From Roseomonas sp. (GTDB taxonomy: Bacteria > Pseudomonadota > Alphaproteobacteria > Acetobacterales > Acetobacteraceae): a DNA stretch of 64,000 nt. Of the stretch, positions 25,887 through 34,881 are shown in pieces. The number at the start of each line of letters is the position of its first letter. Positions within the stretch are counted from its first letter, which is position 1. Position numbers and translations under genes: made by a program. Below the pieces are notes generated by a model. It did no database searches. It had not been told where the DNA came from and worked only from the letters and a program-made list of their open reading frames with translations. The stretch is taken from assembly GCA_020249145.1 (NCBI GenBank), contig JADCGF010000001.1:62001-126000 (forward strand). Direction: 5' to 3'.

Positions 25887-27914
25887 TTACTCGGCGGGTG
25901 TCAGGCGCAAAACCGCCCCCTCCGCGCGCGGGGCGCCGGGGGGTGCAACCCGCACATCGGCTGCGACAAGCGCGCCTTCGGCATCCATGATGGCGATGCG
26001 GTAAAAGCCGGGGCCGGGCGGGGTCCAGCCCAATTCGCGCCGCGTTGCGTCCCGCGCCAGGGGCGCGCCATCCACCAGAAAGGTCAGCGGCCGTCGCCCG
26101 CCGGCAACGCGGAGCACCACCGGCCCCGCGCCTTCGGCCAAAACTGCGCCGGGAGGAGGGAAAAGCAGCCTCAGCGGGTCGCTCCCCAAGGCGGCCACGG
26201 GCGTATCGGGGCGGGTTGGTGCGCGTTCCAGCGGCGCTTCCGGCAGCAGGGCAAATACCCGCGCGAGTACCGGCAAGGCAGCGTCCCGCCCCGTGAGGCC
26301 GGGAATCGGCGTTCCATCCGGTCGCCCGACCCAAACCCCGGCCACGTGCCGACCATCAAAACCAAGGGCCCAGGCATCCCGCCCACCCCAGGAGGTCCCG
26401 GTTTTCCACGCCACCCCGCGCGGCCCGCCACCCGGGAAATCCTGTACCAATACCCCCGCCACCGCCGCCGCCGCGCGCGCTTCCAAAACCGGCGCGCCGG
26501 CGCCTTGCCCCGGCGTGAAGCGCAGCGCCCCCGCCCGTCCGCCATCCCCGAGCAGCGCATAAAGCCCGACCATATCGCGGAGTGTCGTGCCCGCGCCCCC
26601 AAGTGCCAGCGGCAGGGACGCATCCACCCCGCGTGGCAGCACAGGCGCCGCCCCAGCAGAACGGAGCGATGCCGCAAAACGCGCTGGCCCCACCCCATCC
26701 AGCAAAGCGACCGCGGGCAGGTTGAGCGAAAGCCGCAAGGCCTCCGCCGCCGTGATGCGGCCCGCAAAACCGCGATCGAAATTCTCCGGCGCATAAGCGC
26801 CAAAGCGGCGCGGCAGATCGGAAAGCAGCGTATCGGGCCGGACAAGCCCTTGTTCAAACGCCATGGCGTAAAGGAAAGGCTTCAAAGCGGAACCAGGCGA
26901 ACGGGTCGCGCGAGTCAAATCCAGCGCTCCTGCGCGGCTTTCCGCGCCAAAGGCCCCACCCACCAAGGCGCGGGTTTCGCGTGAGCGTAGATCAGCGATG
27001 ATCAGCGCCACACTGGCACGTTCCGGCAGCCGCGCCAGCGCCTCATTGGCCAGTCTTTCGCTGGCGCGTTGCAGCCCGGCATCCAGGCTGCTGCGGATGG
27101 GGGAATCGCCCTGCCGCGCCAATTCCCGCGCCAGATGTGGCGCCAGGGCGGGCATTGGTAGGCGCGCATTGGGCAAGGGTGCGCCCAGCGCCAAAGCCTG
27201 ATCTTCGGGGGAAAGCATCGCGGCACCTCGTCGGCGCAAAACATCATCCCGCGCGGCGCGCGCTGCTTCCGCGTGGCGGTCAGGGCTAAGGGCAGCCGGG
27301 CGGCGGGCGAGGGCAATCAGCAACGCTGCTTCCGCTGCATCAAGCCCCTGTGCGGGGCGGCCAAACCAGGCCAGCGCCCCGGCGCGCATCCCTTCGATAT
27401 TGCCACCTTGCGGCGCCAGCGTCAGCCAGATGCCCAGGATGTCACGCTTGCTGAAACGCGCTTCCAATTGAAAGGCGCGGAAGATTTCAATCGCCTTGGC
27501 GCGCAGCCCGCGCGGGCGCGGTTCCAATAGCCGCGCCGCCTGCATGGTGATGGTGGACCCGCCCGAGACAACCCGCCCCGCGCGCAGCCATTGCCCCGCA
27601 GCGCGACCAAGTGCCAAGGGATCAATGCCGGGGTGTTGGTAGAAGCGCCGATCCTCCGCCGCGATCAGCAGATCGAGCAGCACCGGCGCGACATCATCCG
27701 GCCTGGTCGCCAAGCGCCAAAAGCCGCCCGGCGCGGGCAGGACAGAAAGGATGCGCCCGTCACGATCCTGGACCTCCACGCCCACGGCATGCAGGCGCGT
27801 GAGGTTCGGCGGGAAAAGCCGATCCAGCGCAAAGGGCACGAGCATCAAGGCGCCAAGGCACACGGCGAGCATCCATAGCCGCCGCTTGCGCAGCATGGTG
27901 CGCGGCAGCTTCAC
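25887..27914 (-). CDS. pbpC: Penicillin-binding protein 1C
   Basis: A 675-residue bifunctional peptidoglycan synthase anchored by an N-terminal helix (about residues 13-31). The glycosyltransferase domain (GT51) has the catalytic Glu87 in AAEDRRFYQHPGIDPLA and GGSTITMQAARLL. The transpeptidase domain has Ser342-x-x-Lys345 (SALK), SLN at 396-398 and KTGTS at 504-508. The C-terminal 85 residues are the PBP1C-specific domain. In most bacteria pbpC is next to an alpha-2-macroglobulin gene; here that gene is about 25 kb away (52722). It lies 63 bases upstream of moxR on the same strand. Confidence 0.95.
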   Translation of the reverse strand: MKLPRTMLRKRRLWMLAVCLGALMLVPFALDRLFPPNLTRLHAVGVEVQDRDGRILSVLPAPGGFWRLATRPDDVAPVLLDLLIAAEDRRFYQHPGIDPLALGRAAGQWLRAGRVVSGGSTITMQAARLLEPRPRGLRAKAIEIFRAFQLEARFSKRDILGIWLTLAPQGGNIEGMRAGALAWFGRPAQGLDAAEAALLIALARRPAALSPDRHAEAARAARDDVLRRRGAAMLSPEDQALALGAPLPNARLPMPALAPHLARELARQGDSPIRSSLDAGLQRASERLANEALARLPERASVALIIADLRSRETRALVGGAFGAESRAGALDLTRATRSPGSALKPFLYAMAFEQGLVRPDTLLSDLPRRFGAYAPENFDRGFAGRITAAEALRLSLNLPAVALLDGVGPARFAASLRSAGAAPVLPRGVDASLPLALGGAGTTLRDMVGLYALLGDGGRAGALRFTPGQGAGAPVLEARAAAAVAGVLVQDFPGGGPRGVAWKTGTSWGGRDAWALGFDGRHVAGVWVGRPDGTPIPGLTGRDAALPVLARVFALLPEAPLERAPTRPDTPVAALGSDPLRLLFPPPGAVLAEGAGPVVLRVAGGRRPLTFLVDGAPLARDATRRELGWTPPGPGFYRIAIMDAEGALVAADVRVAPPGAPRAEGAVLRLTPAE

Positions 27915-28053
27915 AGGCAGGCTCCATTCTGAGGCATCAGGGGCATGTCATTCGGGGTCGCTCGATCATGTCAAGCAAAAGCTGGCTCGTGCCCCTGGGC
28001 GGCTTCCTGAATTCGGATAAGCTCCGCCAAGGCGCGTGATGAAGGGGACAGCC

Positions 28054-28986
28054 ATGGCGATCAGCATCGGCATTGTGGGCTTGGGGCAAATCGCGCGCAA
28101 ACGGCATGTGTCGGCGATTACGGCTGATGCTGGCTTCACCCTGGCGGGACTCGCTGATCTTGGCGGCGGGGAAGCTGTGGCCGGTTTGCCCATCTACACG
28201 GACCATCACGCCATGTTCGCGGCTTGCGCGCTGGATGCGGTGGCGATCTGCACACCACCCGCGGCGCGCTTCGCCATTGCGCGCGATGCGCTGCGCGCGG
28301 GCAAGCATGTCCTTTTGGAAAAGCCAGCCGCCGCCACAATGGGCGAAGCTGAGGCGCTGGTAGCATTGGCCGCGCGCTGCGGGCGCGTTGTCTATGCGTC
28401 CTGGCATTCGCAATGCAACCGCGCGGTAGAGGCTGCGCGGGTTTTTCTCGCGGATAAGCATTTGGCGCGGCTGCGCGTGGATTGGCATGAGGATTTTCGC
28501 GTCTACCACCCTGACCAGGAGTGGATTTGGCAGGTGGATGGGCTTGGCGTTTTCGACATGGCGATCAATGCGCTGTCGGTGGTCAGCCGGATCTTCGCAC
28601 CACCGCCTTTCGTGCAGCGCGCGGAGCTACACATCGCCGCCAACCACGCCGCGCCACTCGCCGCCACGATCCGCTTCGGCACCCTGGATGATGCCGGCCC
28701 GCTGGAGCTGCACGCGAATTGGGGCCATGTCGGCCCCGATCAACGGGAACTGCACATCACAACACGCTGCGGCCATGAAGTGGCGCTGCTTGATAGCGGG
28801 GGGACTTTGGTGATTGATGGCCGGGTGACGGTGCAGGAAGCGCGGGAGGAATACCCGATGCTCTATGCCCGCTTCGCCGAATTGGTACTGAGCGGGCAGA
28901 GCGAGGCTGATCTGACGCCGCTGCAAATGACGCTGGATGCGCTGGCGCTCGGCAAGCGCGTCGCTTTGCCGCGTTTTGAGGCTTAA
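28054..28986 (+). CDS. Gfo/Idh/MocA family oxidoreductase, aldose 1-dehydrogenase-like
   Basis: A 310-residue NAD(P)-dependent sugar dehydrogenase-like protein. The Rossmann motif is IGIVGLGQIARKRHVSAI, the catalytic lysine motif is EKPAAATMGEAEAL, and the segment YASWHSQCNRAVEAAR with WIWQVDGLGVFDMAINALS is typical of the D-galactose/L-arabinose 1-dehydrogenase branch. The start at ATG 28054 has AAGGGGA 5 bases upstream. It is monocistronic, divergent from pbpC and convergent with the threonine aldolase gene, with a shared terminator between them. The exact sugar is uncertain. Confidence 0.85.
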   Translation: MAISIGIVGLGQIARKRHVSAITADAGFTLAGLADLGGGEAVAGLPIYTDHHAMFAACALDAVAICTPPAARFAIARDALRAGKHVLLEKPAAATMGEAEALVALAARCGRVVYASWHSQCNRAVEAARVFLADKHLARLRVDWHEDFRVYHPDQEWIWQVDGLGVFDMAINALSVVSRIFAPPPFVQRAELHIAANHAAPLAATIRFGTLDDAGPLELHANWGHVGPDQRELHITTRCGHEVALLDSGGTLVIDGRVTVQEAREEYPMLYARFAELVLSGQSEADLTPLQMTLDALALGKRVALPRFEA

Positions 28987-28990
28987 CGCC

Positions 28991-29021
28991 GATCCGCCCG
29001 GGTTGAAGGCCCAGGCGGATC
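28991..29021. terminator. Bidirectional terminator hairpin
   Basis: GATCCGCC (28991-28998) pairs with GGCGGATC (29014-29021), with a GGG/CCC extension inside the loop. It lies in the 45-base gap between the two convergent genes, close to both stop codons. Confidence 0.75.
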
Positions 29022-29031
29022 AAGCGTTGAG

Positions 29032-30099
29032 TTACGCCGCCTTCAGCGCCGTGCGGATTTCACTCACCGCTTCGTCAATCATCGCGGGGGTGACATCCAA
29101 ATGCGTACACGCCCGCACGCGCCCACCAAGGCCGCTAACCGCAATGCCGCGCATTTGCAGCTTTTCTTGCAAACGCGCGACATCCATGCCCGTGCCGCTG
29201 ATATCGAAGAACACCAAATTGGTTTCCGGGTCTTCCACATGCACGCCTTCAATCTGCGCGAGACCCCGCGCCAGAGTCTTTGCGTTGGCATGGTCTTCCG
29301 CCAGCCGATCAATATTGTGATCCAACGCATAGATGCAGGCGGCAGCGCAAATGCCGCCCTGACGCATGGAACCACCCAGGCGCTGCTTCCAACGCCAGGC
29401 GCGGCCGATAAATTCATTGCTGCCGCACAGCACGGCACCCAAAGGCGCACCCAGCCCCTTGGTGAAATCAAGCCAGACGCTGTCATAGGAAGCGACCATA
29501 TCCTTGGGCGCGACGCCGGCGGCGACACAGGCATTCATCAGCCGCGCGCCATCCATATGCGTGGCCCAGCCTTCGCCATGCGCCACGGCGGCCACCGCGT
29601 TCAGTTGTTCCAATGGCCAAACGGCACCACCACCGATATTGGCGGTTTGTTCCACTTCCAACAGCCTTTGCGGCGGGGTATAGCGGGTTTTGGGCCTGAT
29701 CGCGCCGCGGAGGTCATCCGCGGTGAACATGCCCTTCGGCCCGCGCATCGGCATGATCTGCACGCCGGTCAGCGCCGCATGGGTGCCGCCTTCGCTATGC
29801 AGGATATGGCTGGTTTCATGCGCCACTACCTCATCACCCTTTTGGCAATGCGTCAGGATCGCGATCACATTGCACATGGTGCCGGATGGCAAATACATCG
29901 CCGCTTCCTTGCCCATCAGCGCGGCCATACGGTCGCATAGTTCATGCACCGTCGGGTCATCGCCATGCTGCTCATCGCCCACCTCGGCGCGCATCATGGC
30001 TTCCTTCATGGCCGGCGTCGGGCGGGTTTGCGTATCGGAATAGAGGTTGATGCGCACAGGCGGCGCACCTGGCGGCGGACGGTTCGGAGCATGGACCAT
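29032..30099 (-). CDS. Low-specificity threonine aldolase family protein
   Basis: A 355-residue PLP enzyme that splits L-threonine or related 3-hydroxy-amino acids into glycine and an aldehyde. Diagnostic segments are LYSDTQTRPTPAMKEAM, the cofactor-binding PSGTMCNVIAI, HMDGARLMNA and the PLP lysine Lys214 in LDFTKGLGAPLG. Length and motifs match the LtaE/GlyI1 family. The substrate stereospecificity (threonine versus allo-threonine or beta-hydroxyaspartate) cannot be read from sequence. The start ATG 30099 is preceded by AAGGAAT. It is followed by a shared terminator. Confidence 0.9.
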   Translation of the reverse strand: MVHAPNRPPPGAPPVRINLYSDTQTRPTPAMKEAMMRAEVGDEQHGDDPTVHELCDRMAALMGKEAAMYLPSGTMCNVIAILTHCQKGDEVVAHETSHILHSEGGTHAALTGVQIMPMRGPKGMFTADDLRGAIRPKTRYTPPQRLLEVEQTANIGGGAVWPLEQLNAVAAVAHGEGWATHMDGARLMNACVAAGVAPKDMVASYDSVWLDFTKGLGAPLGAVLCGSNEFIGRAWRWKQRLGGSMRQGGICAAACIYALDHNIDRLAEDHANAKTLARGLAQIEGVHVEDPETNLVFFDISGTGMDVARLQEKLQMRGIAVSGLGGRVRACTHLDVTPAMIDEAVSEIRTALKAA

Positions 30100-30120
30100 G
30101 GCGGTATTCCTTTGACCTGA

Positions 30121-30220
30121 GCATTTTCAAGCCAAGTGGACTCACTTGGCGACTCGGAAAATGCGAGCAAACAAACGCTTAGAGCGTCTCGGGTGAGCGG
30201 ATGTGAACCCGAGACGCTCT
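30121..30220. repeat. Composite palindromic element (two stem-loops)
   Basis: The first hairpin nests GCCAAGTG (30131-30138)/CACTTGGC (30143-30150) inside GCATTTTC (30121-30128)/GAAAATGC (30157-30164). Sixteen bases later a perfect 14-bp stem AGAGCGTCTCGGGT (30181-30194)/ACCCGAGACGCTCT (30207-30220) follows. This resembles the short dispersed palindromes found between genes in Methylobacterium, Bradyrhizobium and relatives. It lies just upstream of the threonine aldolase gene, between divergent genes. Confidence 0.75.
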
Positions 30221-30335
30221 AATTGGCCGCAGGATGCAACGCGACGGCAGTTTCTGCCAGAGGGGGCGCCCAGCTTCCTGAAGTGCTGCAAAACTGCAAG
30301 GCTCGGCGCCGAAACCGGTTCAGGGGAAAGCCGCC

Positions 30336-30881
30336 ATGCCCGACATCCGCAAAATCGCCTATCTCCGTGAGGAAAGCTTCGCCGAGGCCGGGCGCGTGGC
30401 ACCGCGCCCCATCATCCGCGCCGTGGCGCTGATCCTGATCGGTAACCCCTATGCCGGGCGCTATCAGGAGGATTTGTCCCCCCCGGTGGAGTTCGGCCCC
30501 GCGCTTTCGGCCCGCGTGGCGCCGGAATTAGTCAAGCTTTTGGATGGGCCCGCGGTTTCCTATGGCAAGGGCGCCATTGTGGGTGCGGCGGGGGAATTGG
30601 AACATGGCGCGGCCATTCTGCACCCCGCCCTTGGCCGGCCCTTGCGGGAGGCGATTGGCGGGGGCGCGGCCATCATTCCATCCTCGGCCAAAATGGGTGG
30701 GCCGGGCAGCGCGCTCGACCTGCCGCTGGGGCATAAGGATGATGTCTGGTCGCGTGGACATTTTGACGCGATTACCGTCAGCCTGGGCGATGGCCCGCGC
30801 CCGGATGAGATTCTGGTCGTGATTGGCCTGGCCGATGGCGGGCGCTTACTGCATCGGATTGGGGATGGGGCGCCGAGGTAA
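30336..30881 (+). CDS. Amino acid synthesis family protein (DUF1185)
   Basis: A 181-residue protein matching the small 'amino acid synthesis' family. Recognisable parts are MPDIRKIAYLREESFAEAGR, ALILIGNPYAGRYQEDL, GKGAIVGAAGELEHGAA and GGPGSALDLPLGHKDD. The family has no established biochemical activity despite its name, and members often sit in catabolic gene clusters. Here it stands alone, downstream of the palindromic element and just upstream of the AT-rich restriction-modification pair. There is no signal peptide or membrane segment. Confidence 0.8.
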   Translation: MPDIRKIAYLREESFAEAGRVAPRPIIRAVALILIGNPYAGRYQEDLSPPVEFGPALSARVAPELVKLLDGPAVSYGKGAIVGAAGELEHGAAILHPALGRPLREAIGGGAAIIPSSAKMGGPGSALDLPLGHKDDVWSRGHFDAITVSLGDGPRPDEILVVIGLADGGRLLHRIGDGAPR

Positions 30882-30969
30882 GGGGGGCTCCCTTAAAACC
30901 ATTCTTAGCGTGTAAGTGACATCGCGCTAGAACTATAGAGCGAATCGGTAGTGATACGGAGGATGAGTA

Positions 30970-31848
30970 GTGGCAAGACAGCCCTTAGCAGAAGTTTTTG
31001 GCTTTCCAATTGACAACCAAAGCGATCATGCTGAACGTTTTCGCAGGCATAATTTATGTCCTTTCAATAACAAAATTCCGAATTGCACAAAAGATAAAGC
31101 TCAGGCTCCACTAGGCGTTTGTAGTGTTTTTGATGGTACTGGGACAGCCATAACTTGTCCAATCCGCTTTCGCGAAAATTGGATTATCGCTGACGATGCG
31201 GCTGCGTTTTTCTTCCCACCCGGCACCTCATGGACTTCATTGACGGAGGTGAGACTAAAGGACGTTAATGGCGGGTCGGCAGGTAACATCGACGTTGTTC
31301 TGGTTGCTTACGATAGAGATACAGGAAAGATCCAAGACTTCGGAGCATTGGAGATCCAGGCAGTTTATATTTCAGGAAATATTCGAAACCCTTTCGAGTA
31401 TTACATGAAAGACCCGGCAGGGAACGCTGCAATGGATTGGTCTGGGCAAGAAAAGTACCCGCGTTCCGATTACCTTTCTTCGTCGCGCAAACGCCTTGCA
31501 CCCCAATTACTCTTTAAGGGCGGCATCTTGCATGCATGGAACAAAAAAACAGCGGTCGCTTTAGACAAGGGGTTTTTTGAAACTCTTCCCAAACTTCATG
31601 AAGTGGCACCTTCGGAGGCGGAAGTCGCTTGGCTAGTTTATGATCTGGCCCTAGACAAGATTAACAACAAGTATAATCTGTTTCGCCATAAGACGGTTTA
31701 CACCAAATTCACTGAGTCCTTGCGCCAAATCACCACGTCCAAGCCGGGAAAAGTAGAGGATTTCGTTGGCCAATTACAGGAAAAATTAAACCAAAAACTA
31801 GATGACGGAGTGCCACCAAATAATGTGACGCTGGACGAGATACTATGA
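30970..31848 (+). CDS. NotI-family type II restriction endonuclease
   Basis: A 292-residue endonuclease that resembles NotI. Four cysteines (Cys30, Cys39, Cys51, Cys63) lie in an N-terminal block spaced like the Fe-Cys4 site of NotI, and the PD-(D/E)xK nuclease core is visible as Asp108 (GNIDVVLVAYD) and Glu128-x-Gln130 (FGALEIQ), which parallels the YGVLEIQ strand of NotI. The GTG start has GGAGG (30958-30962) 7 bases upstream. Its last codons overlap the methyltransferase start by 4 bases. The base composition is clearly more AT-rich than the flanks, so the pair was probably acquired. The sequence it cuts is not predictable; NotI itself cuts an 8-bp GC-only site. Confidence 0.82.
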   Translation: MARQPLAEVFGFPIDNQSDHAERFRRHNLCPFNNKIPNCTKDKAQAPLGVCSVFDGTGTAITCPIRFRENWIIADDAAAFFFPPGTSWTSLTEVRLKDVNGGSAGNIDVVLVAYDRDTGKIQDFGALEIQAVYISGNIRNPFEYYMKDPAGNAAMDWSGQEKYPRSDYLSSSRKRLAPQLLFKGGILHAWNKKTAVALDKGFFETLPKLHEVAPSEAEVAWLVYDLALDKINNKYNLFRHKTVYTKFTESLRQITTSKPGKVEDFVGQLQEKLNQKLDDGVPPNNVTLDEIL

Positions 31849-32759
31849 ACGAAATCGGGCAACTCCCCAAGATCGTCAATGTAGCATCCGTCCCGCAGCG
31901 TAGCCCATTTCGATATCCTGGTGGCAAAACTTGGCTAGTGCCTTATCTCCGAGCTTGGCTAAGAAGCCGCAGGATACGCCCAACACGCTTTATTGAGCCG
32001 TTTGTCGGTGGCGGGATAATCAGCCTTACTGTGGCCTTCGAACGTTTGGCTGAATTAGTTGAAATGGTCGAACTCGATGAGGACGTGGCCGCTGTCTGGG
32101 AAAGCATTATTTCGGGTGACATTGATTGGTTGCTTTATCGGATCAGGAACTTCGAGGTAACTGTCGAAAACGTTCGCGCTGAATTGCAAATTCCCTGCGA
32201 TTCCATGCGCCAGCAAGCCTTCAATACCATTCTACGAAACAGGACGTTTCACGGTGGAATTCTCGCGCATGGCAGCGGCCTGTTGAAAAATGGAGAGAAT
32301 GGCAAAGGCATCAGATCTCGTTGGTATCCCGAAACCCTTTGTCAGCGCATCACCGCGATTGGCGAAGTTCGTCGACGGATCAAGTTTACGAAGGGTGATG
32401 GTCTTGATTATCTGAAAGACTCGCTAGAAGACCCTTCGGCTGTTTTTTTTATTGATCCCCCATACACCGCTGGAGGTAAAGGGAAGCGGGCGGGACGCAG
32501 ACTCTACACTCATAATGACCTTGATCACGAGAAGCTATTCGACCTTGCAAATAAAGTAAAAGGCGACTTCCTGATGACTTATGATAACGACCCCGAAGTT
32601 CTAGAAATGGCCCTCTTCCGTAATTTTGATACGCAAGTGGTGCCTATGAAGAACACGCATAATACCGAGATGGTTGAGTTATTGATTGGCCAAGATCTAT
32701 CTTGGGCAAGGGCCTTGCTGGAGAAGAAGCAGGAGCGATCGCTATTCGATGCGAATTAG
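31845..32759 (+). CDS. Dam/D12-class DNA adenine N6-methyltransferase
   Basis: A 304-residue methyltransferase. Motif X-like FRYPGGK (residues 22-28), the SAM-binding EPFVGGG (51-57) and the catalytic DPPY (204-207) give the alpha-class D12 (Dam-like) order and mark it as an adenine N6 enzyme. ATG 31845 overlaps the endonuclease stop (ATGA), so the two proteins are made together, and it should protect the sites cut by the NotI-like enzyme. A Dam-type partner means that the protected site must contain an adenine, which differs from NotI's GC-only site. No specificity subunit or control protein is present. Confidence 0.93.
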   Translation: MNEIGQLPKIVNVASVPQRSPFRYPGGKTWLVPYLRAWLRSRRIRPTRFIEPFVGGGIISLTVAFERLAELVEMVELDEDVAAVWESIISGDIDWLLYRIRNFEVTVENVRAELQIPCDSMRQQAFNTILRNRTFHGGILAHGSGLLKNGENGKGIRSRWYPETLCQRITAIGEVRRRIKFTKGDGLDYLKDSLEDPSAVFFIDPPYTAGGKGKRAGRRLYTHNDLDHEKLFDLANKVKGDFLMTYDNDPEVLEMALFRNFDTQVVPMKNTHNTEMVELLIGQDLSWARALLEKKQERSLFDAN

Positions 32760-32840
32760 CAGTGTTCTTGTAGTGATGGCTCTCTTGCCGACCGCTTGAT
32801 CCACAGACCGTTCGCTAACTGACCTTCAAGCTCAGATACT

Positions 32841-32873
32841 CCGGCAGAAATCACAAATCAGTGAGTCTGCCGG
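32841..32873. repeat. Inverted repeat downstream of the methyltransferase
   Basis: CCGGCAGA (32841-32848) and TCTGCCGG (32866-32873) form an 8-bp dyad in the 139-base gap between the methyltransferase and the end of typA. It may terminate transcription from either side; there is no T-tract. Confidence 0.5.
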
Positions 32874-32898
32874 GTACTAAACTTGTCGCCAGGAAAGC

Positions 32899-34728
32899 TT
32901 ACGCCGCCTCACTCTCCGCCCGGCGTGCATGGCGCTTGCGCTCATGCGGATCAAGATGGCGCTTGCGCAGCCGAATGGCGCCAGGCGTCACTTCCACCAG
33001 TTCATCATCTTCAATATACGCAATGGCCTGTTCCAGGCTCATCTTGCGCGGCGGGATCAGCAGCAGCGCCTCATCCTTGCCGGCGGCGCGGATATTCGTC
33101 AGCTTCTTTTCCTTGATTGGGTTCACTTCCAGATCATTGTCGCGCGAATGCTCGCCCAGGATCATGCCGACATAAACCTTCACACCGGGGTCCACGAATA
33201 GCGTGCCACGTTCCTGCAAATAGAACAGTGCGTATTGAATGGCTTCGCCGTCCGAATTGGAAATCAGCGACCCATTGCGCCGGCCTTCAATCGGCCCGGC
33301 CCAGGGGCGATAGCCCAGGAACAGCCGGTTCATCATGCCCGTGCCGCGCGTATCGGTCAGGAATTCGCCATGATAGCCAATCAACCCACGCGACGGGATG
33401 TGGAAAGTCAACCGCACCTTGCCGCCGCCAGATGGCCGCATATCCTGCATCTGGCCCTTGCGGAGCGACATTTTCTCCACCACCACACCGGAATAGCTTT
33501 CATCAACGTCAATCAAAGCTTCTTCGAAGGGCTCTTCACGCTCACCGGTTTCGGGATTGTCCTGCGTCAGCACGCGCGGGCGCCCGATGGTCAGTTCAAA
33601 ACCTTCACGACGCATGGTTTCAATCAGCACGCCAAGCTGCAATTCACCACGGCCCGCGACTTCAAAGGCGTCAACCTCTTCGCTGACCTTCACCTTGATC
33701 GCGACATTGCCTTCGGTTTCCTTGAACAAGCGGTCGCGAATCTGGCGCGACGTGACCTTCTTGCCCTCACGCCCGCCCAAGGGCCCGTCATTGATGCGGA
33801 AGGTCATGGCAAGCGTCGGCGGGTCCACCGGCAAAGCGGGCAGGGGTTCTGTCACTTCCGGCGCCGCGATGGTGTCCGGAATCGTCGCATCCGAAAGCCC
33901 GGCAATGGCGATGATATCACCCGCCTGCACCTCATCCACCGGCACACGCTCAAGCCCTGAGAAGGTCATCAGCTTGGTCAGCCGCCCGGTTTCGACAACG
34001 GTGCCATCCTGGCGCAGCACGCGCACCGGCATATTGAGGCGCGCAACGCCCTGTTCCACGCGGCCGGTCAGGATGCGGCCTAGGAAATTGTCGCTTTCGA
34101 GAATGGTCGCATTCATCGCGAAGGGCTTCTCAAGGTCCACCTTCGGCGCCGGCACATGGGAAAGGATCAGATCAAACAGCGGCGAGAGATCCTTGCGCGC
34201 GCCATTCAATTCCAAATCCGCCCAGCCCTGACGGCCAGAAGCGAAAAGCGTGTGGAAGTCCAATTGCTCATCGCTTGCGCCAAGCGCCGCGAAAAGATCG
34301 AAGACTTCGTTATGCACCTCATCCGGGCGCGCATCCTGGCGGTCAACCTTGTTGATCACCACAATCGGCTTCAGCCCGCGTGCAAGCGCCTTGGTCAGCA
34401 CGAATTTCGTCTGCGGCAGCGGGCCTTCGGCGGCGTCGCACAACACAATGGCGCCATCCACCATGGACAGGATGCGTTCAACCTCGCCGCCGAAATCGGC
34501 GTGGCCAGGCGTGTCCACGATATTGATCTTCACGCCCTTCCACTGCACGGCAGTGGATTTCGCAAGGATGGTGATGCCGCGTTCGCGTTCCAGATCATTG
34601 CGGTCAAGCGCGCGTTCGGCGACCTGCTGATTGGCGCGGAAGGCACCGGCCTGACTCAGCAGCTTGTCCACCAGCGTGGTCTTGCCGTGGTCAACATGGG
34701 CGATGATGGCGACGTTACGAATTTCCAT
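32899..34728 (-). CDS. typA: Ribosome-associated GTPase TypA/BipA
   Basis: A 609-residue translational GTPase that assists ribosome assembly and stress adaptation. The G1 motif is AHVDHGKTTLVDKL, switch II is DTPGHADFGGEV, and G4 is NKVDR. Domains II, III, V and the TypA-specific C-terminal domain follow (IPSRGLIGYHGEFLTDTRGTG; LEVNPIKEKKLTNIRA). The length and domain order are normal. It lies between the restriction-modification pair and the duplicated PfkB locus, in ordinary GC-rich sequence. It starts at ATG 34728. Confidence 0.97.
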   Translation of the reverse strand: MEIRNVAIIAHVDHGKTTLVDKLLSQAGAFRANQQVAERALDRNDLERERGITILAKSTAVQWKGVKINIVDTPGHADFGGEVERILSMVDGAIVLCDAAEGPLPQTKFVLTKALARGLKPIVVINKVDRQDARPDEVHNEVFDLFAALGASDEQLDFHTLFASGRQGWADLELNGARKDLSPLFDLILSHVPAPKVDLEKPFAMNATILESDNFLGRILTGRVEQGVARLNMPVRVLRQDGTVVETGRLTKLMTFSGLERVPVDEVQAGDIIAIAGLSDATIPDTIAAPEVTEPLPALPVDPPTLAMTFRINDGPLGGREGKKVTSRQIRDRLFKETEGNVAIKVKVSEEVDAFEVAGRGELQLGVLIETMRREGFELTIGRPRVLTQDNPETGEREEPFEEALIDVDESYSGVVVEKMSLRKGQMQDMRPSGGGKVRLTFHIPSRGLIGYHGEFLTDTRGTGMMNRLFLGYRPWAGPIEGRRNGSLISNSDGEAIQYALFYLQERGTLFVDPGVKVYVGMILGEHSRDNDLEVNPIKEKKLTNIRAAGKDEALLLIPPRKMSLEQAIAYIEDDELVEVTPGAIRLRKRHLDPHERKRHARRAESEAA

Positions 34729-34881
34729 GAGACACCTGGGTAGAGCCTGGCAAAAATGCCACCAAGCCGGCTCCCAGGGCTTGGGGGCGGGCGGTGGTTT
34801 CCATCCAGGCGTTTCGTTATGGCGGGGAGATAGGGGGTCGCGCCGGAAAAAGCCAGAGAAAAGCGTGTGACGGTTGAGGGC

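Noticed and set aside
25020..26984. A long open frame (654 codons) on the plus strand
   Set aside because: It lies antisense to the clear moxR and pbpC genes, has no family motif, and such frames are expected opposite GC-rich genes.
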